Part shown: in pieces, positions 23,143-30,308 of the stretch
Layout of the letters: each line of letters begins with the position of its first letter
Numbering within the stretch: the stretch's first letter is position 1
NCBI RefSeq assembly: GCF_001040945.1
Contig: NZ_CP011930.1
Location: 3,281,021 to 3,345,020, forward strand
Length of the DNA stretch: 64,000 nucleotides
Direction of reading: 5' to 3'
Source: Herbaspirillum seropedicae
Lineage (GTDB): Bacteria; Pseudomonadota; Gammaproteobacteria; Burkholderiales; Burkholderiaceae_D
Notes under the pieces: model-generated
Database searches by the model: none
What the model was told of the DNA's origin: nothing
Seen by the model: only the letters and a program-made list of their open reading frames with translations
Program-made: the position numbers and the translations under genes

Positions 23143-24738
23143 ATGACGAGTCTAAGAACGCCTGCGCGGTTGGGCGTTAGCATATATTTGCTTAAAGCAT
23201 CAAAGGTAGGAGCGGCCAGAGAACAGATAGACGCACTTGGCGTCGGAAGCTTTCCGCTAACTGAAACGATTCCGGAAGGGAGATTCTTTGCGCTTCCATC
23301 TGAGGCGGAACCACCAAAATGGATGGCCGCAATTTCAAATTTGTTGCCGGCAGATGCTACGCCGCAACTTGAGAGTCAATCACCCGGAGGCCTACTTTGG
23401 ATTCCTCGGAATGGGAAGACGTTCGTCTTCACCTTTGGTCATGGACACTCGAAGATCAAGGACGAGTGGGTAGAGCCAGAGTTTGGAAAGATTGTTGCCT
23501 TAGCCATCGTTCCTCAGGGGCAGGTTCGAGAGGTTAGAGCGGAGCAGGTATTTGCCAAACGCCATATTTCAAGCGAACGAGCTCCTCGCGCTTCCGCAGT
23601 TAGGGAGTTCGGTTTTGAAGCGGATCGCGACTTGGTATCAGCCGTAGAGGGGGTACCAGAACTTCTGTACAGGGGAGTGTTTGGCACAAAAGTACGCGGC
23701 GGAATGTCGATCAAGTTTGAAATCGACACAACGGCCATCTTGGCAACCTTAGATCAAATTATCGAGCGGTTTGATTCAAACGACCACCGTGTTAGATGGC
23801 CGCAAGCAAATAACTTAGTTCATGTGCGTGACGAGACAACGCTCTCCCATCTCGAAACATTGTTAGACGGTATTTTAGGTGGAAGGGACCCTCAAAGGGA
23901 GATTTCCCTCGCGGCCCCAGGTGAGCGCAGCGGGGATAAGCCTTATCCGCAGCATTTTGTCATTGGACGGATGAATGCCAATGCAGCTACATCACCATAT
24001 CTCATGTTCGCTAGTTGGCAAGGTCATGCTCGATCTAAAGGCCAACCTCCAAATCTGGAAACAGCTAAATCCACTGCTGTTCATCTTCTGGATGAAAACA
24101 AAGAAGAAATTGGCGTATGTACGATCTACTCCTGTATGGGAGCAGAGATTACTCATAACGGAATAACGTATGTTTTGTCATCGGGATCATGGTACGTGGC
24201 GGATCAAAACTTTATCGTAGGTACAAACCGAGTTTTGGGACAAATTGATCCTCCAATGTTTGCTTTACAAGCTTGGAACTCCTTGGACCACGAAGGGCCA
24301 TATAACGAAGCCGCTGCAGCTGCTGACGTAGATCTTTGGCTTTTTGATAAGGAGCTTGTTAGCTATGGTGGTGGAAGATCGCGATTTGAGTTTTGCGACA
24401 TCATGCACCTTCCGAGCAAGACCCTGTATTTCGTGAAGCACCCCGCTGGTTCCGCTGGAGTTAGTCATTTATGTGAGCAGGTGCGTCGCACCGCTGAGAC
24501 GTTTTTTGATACTGATCCGGCATATCGCCAAATATTAGAGAGTCGAATAGGTGCTCTTGGAAAAGGGTGGAACACTAGCTGGTTACGCGAAAGACCTAAG
24601 AGACACGAATGGAACCTGTGTTTGGTGCTAATGGGAAAGCAGCTTAATGAATTGCCATTCTTTGCCAAGTGCGGAATTTCACGTCTGGTCGGCGAATTGC
24701 AAAAACGTGGATTTAATCTTTCTTTTTTGGCAGTTTAG
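23143..24738 (+). CDS. DUF6119 / TIGR04141 family sporadically distributed protein
   Basis: 531 residues from the ATG at 23143, behind a purine-rich GAGGGGGGGC. Family-like text: VSIYLLKASKVGAAREQID at the N-terminus, TFVFTFGHGHSKIKDEWVEP, EFGFEADRDLVSAVEGVP near residue 170, and a hydrophobic LPFFAKCGISRLVGELQ C-terminus. The recognition is from memory of the TIGR04141 pattern, so moderately sure. The family is of unknown function and scattered on mobile islands, often near defence genes. Base composition is much lower in G+C than the chromosome. Its TAG is the last bases before the IS element region. Confidence 0.7.
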   Translation: MTSLRTPARLGVSIYLLKASKVGAAREQIDALGVGSFPLTETIPEGRFFALPSEAEPPKWMAAISNLLPADATPQLESQSPGGLLWIPRNGKTFVFTFGHGHSKIKDEWVEPEFGKIVALAIVPQGQVREVRAEQVFAKRHISSERAPRASAVREFGFEADRDLVSAVEGVPELLYRGVFGTKVRGGMSIKFEIDTTAILATLDQIIERFDSNDHRVRWPQANNLVHVRDETTLSHLETLLDGILGGRDPQREISLAAPGERSGDKPYPQHFVIGRMNANAATSPYLMFASWQGHARSKGQPPNLETAKSTAVHLLDENKEEIGVCTIYSCMGAEITHNGITYVLSSGSWYVADQNFIVGTNRVLGQIDPPMFALQAWNSLDHEGPYNEAAAAADVDLWLFDKELVSYGGGRSRFEFCDIMHLPSKTLYFVKHPAGSAGVSHLCEQVRRTAETFFDTDPAYRQILESRIGALGKGWNTSWLRERPKRHEWNLCLVLMGKQLNELPFFAKCGISRLVGELQKRGFNLSFLAV

Positions 24739-25579
24739 AGGCGTGGGGGGATGTATGACTTAGCTGTTTGGTATGCTGTTTTTGGTGGGGACTCTTGCCT
24801 TTGGAGTTGCGCAGTTCGTCGCTGGGTTCGCTGGGCGCGCCATGCTTCGATCCGGTAACGAGCTTCATGCAAGGTCGAGAACAAGTGGTCATTAAGGCAT
24901 TCGTCCCTGAACCGACCATTGAAGCTTTCAATGTAGGCATTCTGCGTTGGCTTACCCGGCTGCGTAAATGCCAATTTCACGCCACGTCCAGCCGCCCAAG
25001 CATCGAGTGCCAGACTGGTAAATTCTGGACCGTGGTCAACGCGGATCATGGTCGGCAACGGCCTTTCCTGGGCGACTTTATCCAATACTCGGCCTAATCG
25101 TAATCCAGAGATCGATGTATCGACTTCAATGGCCACGCTTTCCTTGGTGAAGTCGTCGACGATATTCAGGCAGCGGATGCGACGTCCGTCGGCCAGGCGA
25201 TCATGAACGAAGTCCATCGACCAGGCGTAGTTGGCCTGTTCCGGCAGCAGCAGTGGTAACCGTTCGGTCATTCCGATACGCTTTCGGAGGCGCCGCCGTA
25301 CGCTCAAGCCAGCTTTGAAATACAGCCGATAGACCCGCTTCACATTGACCATCCAGCCCTCCGCAGCAGCAGAACATGAATGCGCCGATAGCCAAAGCGT
25401 CGGCGCTGGCCAGCCAGTGTAGTAATTCGCTCAGTCAGCGCCGCATTGTTATCGCCCCTGGCTTGGTAGCGAAGCACTGAGGTCGATATGTTCATCAGCC
25501 CACAACAGCGGCGTTCAGACAGCTGCCAGTTCGCTTTCAAAACAGCAACCGCTTCGCGCTTTTGCTGTGGGCTCACCAC
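24735..25579 (-). pseudogene. IS3-family transposase OrfB, frameshifted
   Basis: rve integrase-type transposase catalytic subunit. The first part (GTG at 25579; QKREAVAVLKANWQLSERRC to RRFGYRRIHVLLLRRAGWSM) ends at 25340; the rest continues in another frame from 25352 (VNVKRVYRLYFKAGLSVRRR). In the second part the catalytic D,D,E are visible: WSMDFVHDRL, RVDHGPEF and NAYIESFNGRFRDECL. A one-base deletion near 25355-25375 would explain the break. The C-terminus after EAWRAQ lacks the usual RPHSSLG-like text. Confidence 0.82.
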
Positions 25580-25836
25580 TTTCGGGAGACGACGTCTTTC
25601 AGAGCTGCATTGTCGAGCAACGCATCCGCCAGTAAACGCTTGAGCTTGCTGTTCTCGTTTTCCAGCGCTTTGAGCCGCTTGGCCTCTGACACGTCCATTC
25701 CACCGTACTTGGCCTTCCACTTGTAGTACGAAGCATCCGAGAAACCAAGCTTGCGGCACAGCTCAACGACCGGCAAACCTGAATCGGCTTCTTTCAGAAA
25801 CCCGATGATCTGCTCTTCAGTAAAGCGTTTCTTCAT
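25573..25836 (-). CDS. IS3-family transposase OrfA
   Basis: 87-residue helix-turn-helix subunit: MKKRFTEEQIIGFLKEADSG, then VVELCRKLGFSDASYYKWKA and the leucine-zipper-like ALENENSKLKRLLADALLDN. AAGGAG precedes the ATG. It overlaps the orfB start by 7 bases, as usual for IS3 elements that make an OrfAB fusion by -1 frameshifting. Confidence 0.9.
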   Translation of the reverse strand: MKKRFTEEQIIGFLKEADSGLPVVELCRKLGFSDASYYKWKAKYGGMDVSEAKRLKALENENSKLKRLLADALLDNAALKDVVSRKW

Positions 25837-25875
25837 GATCCAACTCCTTTCAGAATTGGATTCTACTCACTCTTG

Positions 25876-25898
25876 TTGCTAATCTTGGGGGCAGGTCA
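25876..25898 (-). repeat. IS terminal inverted repeat (orfA side)
   Basis: Minus-strand TGACCTGCCCCCAAGATTAG begins at 25898 and marks the junction with the integrase fragment. Confidence 0.75.
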
Positions 25899-26200
25899 GT
25901 AAGGGTATGCACCCGGTAGTCGCCGAGGGCTCCATACAGGTGCTGCGAGCGGGATACGTCGGCCTTGTGGGAAGCCTTGGAGACGGACACCTCTTCGAGG
26001 TATCTCTTCAGGATTTCTCGGACTGTCATAGTCTGCCCCGAGGTAGAACCCACGAACTGCTGCCGGGCCATCTGGGACTCAACCTCGCGGCCCCATGCTT
26101 GGTCTTCGGCTTTGATAGTGAATGTTCTGCTCTGAGTTGGGAACCCCTCAATGCGGACCTGGCAACGCCAGTTGCTCCCGTTTTTGTAGATAGACACCAT
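25899..26200 (-). pseudogene. Tyrosine recombinase (phage integrase), 5' fragment cut by the IS
   Basis: About 100 N-terminal residues remain: MVSIYKNGSNWRCQVRIEGF, then TIKAEDQAWGREVESQMARQ and TVREILKRYLEEVSVSKASH, matching the arm-binding and core-binding N-terminus of phage-type integrases. At 25899 the sequence runs into the IS end; the catalytic R-H-R-Y domain is absent. Next to the right attachment copy and reading away from it, this was evidently the integrase of the island. Confidence 0.85.
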
Positions 26201-26233
26201 GCGACCCTCTTTCGGTCGCGTCCAATAAAGTCG

Positions 26234-26251
26234 CTGCACCAAAACTGCACC
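26234..26251 (+). repeat. CTGCACCA double motif near the right end of the island
   Basis: CTGCACCAAAACTGCACC, a near copy of the motif at 19134-19155, directly upstream of the integrase start. Confidence 0.5.
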
Positions 26252-26258
26252 GAACCCC

Positions 26259-26359
26259 GCTCAACTGGATACAGCGCCGCGTCCCGTAAGGGATGCAAGC
26301 CAACGAGCAATGGCCTTCTAAGCCATAGGTCGGGGGTTCGCGTCCCTCAGGGCAGGCCA
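26259..26359 (+). repeat. attR: interrupted tRNA-Arg copy
   Basis: The 55 bp at 26305-26359 match the tRNA-Arg 3' part except one base (C for A in the T loop). Further upstream, GCTCAACTGGATA at 26259-26271 matches the D arm of the tRNA, but 33 unrelated bases separate the two blocks. The result is a pseudo-tRNA missing its acceptor 5' strand. Confidence 0.85.
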
Positions 26360-26566
26360 GTTCCTGATTCCATACGACCACCTTTCTCACTGCGGCTGTT
26401 GGATTGCCAACGGCTCAAGATCAAGCTTCGCATCCCTACACCAACGCGGTCACATTTCTTTCGGAAATCAGCAAGTTAGACGCCTTGCCAAGCGATAGTT
26501 AAGTGGAACATCCTCGCAAGATCGTGGACCACTGACCTCCCCCCTAAGCTTCAGCGCTGACATTTG

Positions 26567-26758
26567 ATGAACGACAAATATCGGAAGCTCCTGATTTCCT
26601 TTTGCCTGCTGGCCTTGCCTATGCTCGGGCAGGCACAACATCGTTTTGTTTCGTTGGCTGAAGCCGATCGCACCACCGAGCCCCCTCAGCCAGGCATTTG
26701 CCATACCTACGACCAGCCCCTTAAAATGCCCTGCGTAGCAGACATCATATTCGCCTGA
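26567..26758 (+). CDS. Small putative secreted protein
   Basis: 63 residues: MNDKYRKLLISFCLLALPML followed by GQAQ looks like a signal peptide with a cleavage site, then a short mature part with two Cys (GICHTYDQPLKMPCVADIIF). No family recognised. A weak ribosome binding site and the short length keep the confidence low. It is just outside the island, in the same direction as the lipoprotein gene that follows. Confidence 0.4.
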   Translation: MNDKYRKLLISFCLLALPMLGQAQHRFVSLAEADRTTEPPQPGICHTYDQPLKMPCVADIIFA

Positions 26759-26807
26759 TTGTCTTCTCCGTAACGCCTGACCACATCACAAAATAACAGG
26801 GGGAAAA

Positions 26808-27305
26808 ATGAAAATAGTCCTTTCGGCATCTGCGTTAGCCTTGATCCTCACCGGCTGCGCCTCGCCCCAGCCGGGCAATGGGGCCGGCGACATCTCGGTG
26901 TTGGGACCTGGCGAGACCCTGGTCTGCAAGCGAACCACCGGTAAGGAAATTGCCGCATTGTTCGACCGCTGGAACCAATCGCTGCAAACACTCGAGCCCG
27001 AAGCGGTCGCGGCCAATTACGCGCCTCGCTCAATACTCTTGCCGACCGTTTCCAACAAGCCACGATTTACCAACGAAGAGCGTATCGATTACTTCGAACA
27101 CTTCCTGCACAACAAGCCGGTAGGCAAGATCGATCAGCGTTGGCTTTCGATCGGCTGCAACACTGCGATCGACGCTGGCCTCTACAGTTTTACCTTTGGC
27201 ACCACCGGCCAGGTCGTTCATGCCCGTTACACCTTTACCTATGAATGGGATGGCAAGCAATGGCTGATCAGCAGCCACCATTCGTCGGCCATGCCGGAGA
27301 AGTGA
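26808..27305 (+). CDS. SgcJ/EcaC-like (DUF4440/CaMKII-association domain) lipoprotein
   Basis: 165 residues; signal with lipobox ALILTGC at ~16, then a SnoaL-like fold: IAALFDRWNQSLQTLEPEAV, ANYAPRSILLPTVSNKP, and the C-terminal ARYTFTYEWDGKQWLISSHH with SSAMPE. These proteins carry a cone-shaped pocket; most are called SgcJ/EcaC family with no proven reaction. CAGGGGG lies before the ATG. A 13-bp stem-loop follows ~65 bp after the stop. Confidence 0.85.
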   Translation: MKIVLSASALALILTGCASPQPGNGAGDISVLGPGETLVCKRTTGKEIAALFDRWNQSLQTLEPEAVAANYAPRSILLPTVSNKPRFTNEERIDYFEHFLHNKPVGKIDQRWLSIGCNTAIDAGLYSFTFGTTGQVVHARYTFTYEWDGKQWLISSHHSSAMPEK

Positions 27306-27370
27306 TGCGGCATTGAGCGATGGCATGCAGTGGAACAGACGATGGTTCTGATCTACGCCGATGATGAAAG

Positions 27371-27400
27371 CGACAAGGGCGCAGAAATGCGCCCTTGTCG
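27371..27400. terminator. Perfect 13-bp stem-loop between convergent genes
   Basis: CGACAAGGGCGCA, GAAA loop, TGCGCCCTTGTCG. There is no T-run, so whether it terminates (both genes converge on it) or only stabilises 3' ends is open. Confidence 0.5.
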
Positions 27401-27471
27401 TTATGAAATCACTTAACCGCGAAAAATAATTCCATCAGACCATACCTTGCCCTCGATGCAAGCAACTGCCC

Positions 27472-28326
27472 TCATCGCTTGGGAAGCGGAGGATCCTGAT
27501 AAGAGGTGTTTATCTTTTTTCCTGCGACAAGCGCCTGCGCCTCACGTTGGGTGCGCCTCTCATTGAGCGCTTTCCACAGCGACGGAAGTTCGTTGCGCCA
27601 GTTCGTTCTCGCCTTGGGCGGGACAAAGGCGCGGAAACCTTCGTTTTCACCCATCAGGTTCAGGACCAGGATGTAATGTCCGGGACGACTCACGTCCAAT
27701 GCACCCTGGTCTCGCTGCATGGTCACGGTCAGAAAAACACCATCGGCATAGAAGGACCAGTGACTGAGATCTTCAAGACGCATCCACTCATCCAACGTGG
27801 GCACGTAATCGATATTGAGACCGCTGGCCGGGGATTGCCCGGTTACGTAATCGAAACGTTCTTTTCCCGTCAATCGTGGATCATCCGGATCAATCAGCAC
27901 GCGCCAAGCTTTTTTCTCAAGTGCGGCCAGAATGGCATAGATCTTGTTCCTTGCCTGCTCATGACTCATCACGCTGCCACTGGACAGGCCGATATAGATC
28001 TTCCAATTCGCAATATGCTCTTCGGGAAACTGGGCATCCTCCTCCCCCTGCAGCACACGGACATCAGGAATCTGAACTGAAGCAGCACCGTGATGAATGT
28101 GGACATCTCCAAGCTGCGCACCACCCCATTGCATCAGATAGAAGTTGATGCCCGCCGGTTGCTTGATGACCTTGATGGCCGAAGGAGCCTGGTCAATGAA
28201 CGCCTTACTGGGCTCATTGGCGCGAATGGCGATACTCGACGGCATCTGAATTTCGCTTCTCTGCGCATAGGTGATTGCTGGCAATGCCAGCCAAAACGTC
28301 ATAATCAAAAAAAGGTAACGTGACAT
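27472..28326 (-). CDS. Secreted protein of unknown function, possible immunity protein
   Basis: 284 residues with signal peptide (MSRYLFLIMTFWLALPAITY, cleaved near AQR). The mature part has no Cys pairs or repeats I recognise; landmarks are HEQARNKIYAILAALEKKAW, VPTLDEWMRLEDLSHWSFYA and the C-terminal INTSYQDPPLPKR. It follows, 10 bp downstream, the 3' end of a truncated gene in the same direction. That order (large gene, then periplasmic protein) is common for T6SS effector-immunity pairs, so an immunity role is possible but is inference only. Confidence 0.7.
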   Translation of the reverse strand: MSRYLFLIMTFWLALPAITYAQRSEIQMPSSIAIRANEPSKAFIDQAPSAIKVIKQPAGINFYLMQWGGAQLGDVHIHHGAASVQIPDVRVLQGEEDAQFPEEHIANWKIYIGLSSGSVMSHEQARNKIYAILAALEKKAWRVLIDPDDPRLTGKERFDYVTGQSPASGLNIDYVPTLDEWMRLEDLSHWSFYADGVFLTVTMQRDQGALDVSRPGHYILVLNLMGENEGFRAFVPPKARTNWRNELPSLWKALNERRTQREAQALVAGKKINTSYQDPPLPKR

Positions 28327-28336
28327 GAAGAGAACT

Positions 28337-28549
28337 CTATAGGCGGTAGATCTGGGGCGCCTTCAATACCGGAGACTCACTATCGTCCATGGTTACCCTG
28401 CCAGCCATGGTGCGCAACCCTGCCTCCATGTAATCAGGTTTCTGTTGCATCAATGAATGAAAACTATCAGCAGCGCGTTTAATCCACATCATCCGGCTTT
28501 CTACCCCTTCCAATACAGTATCATCCGCAGCCAGAGTGCCATTAGCTAC
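28337..28549 (-). pseudogene. 3' remnant of an unknown gene, cut by the chemoreceptor gene
   Basis: In-frame coding text runs from just after the chemoreceptor stop (28550) to a TAG at 28337-28339: VANGTLAADDTVLEGVESRM, then WIKRAADSFHSLMQQKPDYM and VTMDDSESPVLKAPQIYRL. It has no plausible start or ribosome binding site at its upstream end, so it looks like the ~70-residue tail of a larger protein. Family not recognised. It ends 10 bp before the secreted protein gene, as operon partners do. Confidence 0.55.
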
Positions 28550-30151
28550 TTACGCGGTCAATGCCAGCATAGCCGGCTGCTCCTGCACCGGCTCAGTCGA
28601 TTCAGGTTGGGGCGCTTCGGCACTACGTTCCAGACGGAACACGGACACTGCCTGCGCCAGCCCCTTGGCCTGTTCGCGCAAGGATTGCGACGCGGCGGCG
28701 GCCTCTTCCACCAGCGCGGCATTCTGCTGAGTAGTCTGATCCATCATGCCGATGGCCTGGTTGACCTGGGCGATGCCGTCGCTCTGCTCGCCGCTGGCCA
28801 CGCTGATATCGCGCACGATGCCGCTGACGCGCCGCACGCTAGTGACCACTTCTTCCATCGTGCTGCCGGCCTGCAGCACCAGGCGACTACCGCTCTGGAC
28901 CTTGTTGACCGAGTCATCGATTAGCTCCTTGATCTCGCGCGCCGCCGAGGCCGAGCGCTGGGCCAGCGAGCGCACTTCGGACGCGACCACGGCAAACCCG
29001 CGCCCCTGCTCCCCAGCGCGAGCAGCTTCGACGGCGGCATTGAGCGCCAGGATATTGGTCTGGAAAGCAATGCCATCGATCACACTGATGATGTCCACGA
29101 TCTTCAGTGAAGACGCATTGATCGCCTCCATGGTCAAGATCACCTCGTCAACCACCTTGCCCGCCTGCCCCGCCACGCCTGATGCTGACTGCGCCAGTTC
29201 GTCGGCCTGACGGGCGTTGTCGGCGTTCTGCTTGACGGTGGTAGTGAGCTGGCCCATGGCGGAGACGGTCTCCTCCAGCGAACCGGCCTGGGCTTCGGTG
29301 CGCGAGGAAAGATCCAGATTGCCGCTGGCAATCTCGCGGGTGGCTGTTTCAATGGTGGCGGCGCTGTCGTTGACCTTGCCCAGGATCTGCACCAGGCTGC
29401 CCGTCATCCGCTGCAGCGACAGCATCAACTGCGTGACTTCGTCACGTCCGCGCAAGACGATCTGCGAACTGAGGTCGCCACGCCCGATGGTGTCGGCCAG
29501 CTCCGTGGCGGCGTGCAGCGAATGACGGATATTGCGCACCAGCAGCAGGCTCAGCGCGCTGACCATCACGATCACCAGCGTAGCGGCGGCAATGGTCAGA
29601 TAGATGGACAGCTGCAGATGCTCGTCAGCAGCTTCGGCGCCCTGCCTGCCGAGCTGCTCGTTGTAGTTCTTGTGTTCATTGAGCACGGCCATGAGGCGCT
29701 GGCCGGTAGGCGCCATCTTCTCTTCCATGGCAACGCGCAGCGCATCTTCCTTGCCGGCACTGCCGAGGTCGACCATGGCCATGCGGTGCTTCTCGTACTC
29801 GGCAAAAAAACGACGATCCGCTTCCAGCATGCGCCGGTCGGTGTCGTCGGAAATACAGCATCGCTCGAACTGGTCGAAGAAGTCCTGCGCCTTCTGATGC
29901 AGGGCGGCCATATTGGCCACGGTCTTCTCGCGTGCGGTCGGTTCGATCACGTAACGCGCGATGTTGAGCCGGATGCCATAGATGGCGTCGGTGGCGCCAT
30001 TGAGCGCCAGCACGCTGGGAATGGTATCGGTCGCGGAATAGCCGGCTGAGCTGGCGATCCTGTGGCTCTGGTAGAGACCCACCACGGCCTGCATGATCAC
30101 GCCGAGTACGACGGCAACGATCAGAAGATAAAGTTTTCTTGCTATGGTCAT
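28550..30151 (-). CDS. Methyl-accepting chemotaxis protein, paralogue 1
   Basis: 533 residues from the ATG at 30151 ([20 protein letters not shown], first membrane helix). A four-helix periplasmic sensor (~35-190) follows, then a second helix [24 protein letters not shown] (~215-265) and the signalling domain with the receptor hairpin tip [20 protein letters not shown] and [20 protein letters not shown]. It ends ...[11 protein letters not shown], without a CheR-docking pentapeptide (NWETF). A near copy lies upstream at 30309-31916. Ligand unknown. Confidence 0.94.
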   Translation of the reverse strand: MTIARKLYLLIVAVVLGVIMQAVVGLYQSHRIASSAGYSATDTIPSVLALNGATDAIYGIRLNIARYVIEPTAREKTVANMAALHQKAQDFFDQFERCCISDDTDRRMLEADRRFFAEYEKHRMAMVDLGSAGKEDALRVAMEEKMAPTGQRLMAVLNEHKNYNEQLGRQGAEAADEHLQLSIYLTIAAATLVIVMVSALSLLLVRNIRHSLHAATELADTIGRGDLSSQIVLRGRDEVTQLMLSLQRMTGSLVQILGKVNDSAATIETATREIASGNLDLSSRTEAQAGSLEETVSAMGQLTTTVKQNADNARQADELAQSASGVAGQAGKVVDEVILTMEAINASSLKIVDIISVIDGIAFQTNILALNAAVEAARAGEQGRGFAVVASEVRSLAQRSASAAREIKELIDDSVNKVQSGSRLVLQAGSTMEEVVTSVRRVSGIVRDISVASGEQSDGIAQVNQAIGMMDQTTQQNAALVEEAAAASQSLREQAKGLAQAVSVFRLERSAEAPQPESTEPVQEQPAMLALTA

Positions 30152-30308
30152 GTCCCCGACTCCCCCGGTATCTCCGCTGCGCCGGATGGCGCAGTCCACC
30201 ATGCCAATGCTGGCGAGTCGAAACATAGCGCAAAAATACATCTTCAAAGATTACATTTGCTGACCTTTCCTGACCATTGCTGACCTCTGCCGAGCAATAC
30301 CGCCGTGC

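Larger units (their letters stand above)
24739..25898 (-). mobile_element. IS3-family element (IS407-like), degenerate
   Basis: Contains orfA and a frameshifted orfB on the minus strand. The orfA-side end is clear: on the minus strand TGACCTGCCCCCAAGATTAG starts at 25898, the typical IS407-group terminus. No matching inverted repeat is found at the other end near 24740-24860 and the orfB C-terminus is abnormal there, so that end appears lost. The element interrupts the integrase gene. Confidence 0.78.
18985..26359. mobile_element. 7.3-kb integrative island in tRNA-Arg
   Basis: Bounded by a 55-bp direct repeat of the tRNA-Arg 3' part. The interior is visibly richer in A+T than its surroundings, carries phage antirepressor pieces, a reverse transcriptase operon, a DUF6119-like gene, an IS3-family element and an integrase gene start near the right end. 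The integrase is cut by the IS, so the island should be unable to excise by itself. Confidence 0.88.

Noticed and set aside
26259..26359. A second functional tRNA-Arg gene at the right end of the island
   Set aside because: The 5' acceptor strand is absent and 33 bases interrupt the D arm; it is an attachment-site remnant.
27472..28549. A complete T6SS effector-immunity pair
   Set aside because: Only ~70 codons of the upstream gene remain and neither protein was recognised with certainty; no T6SS genes are in the window.
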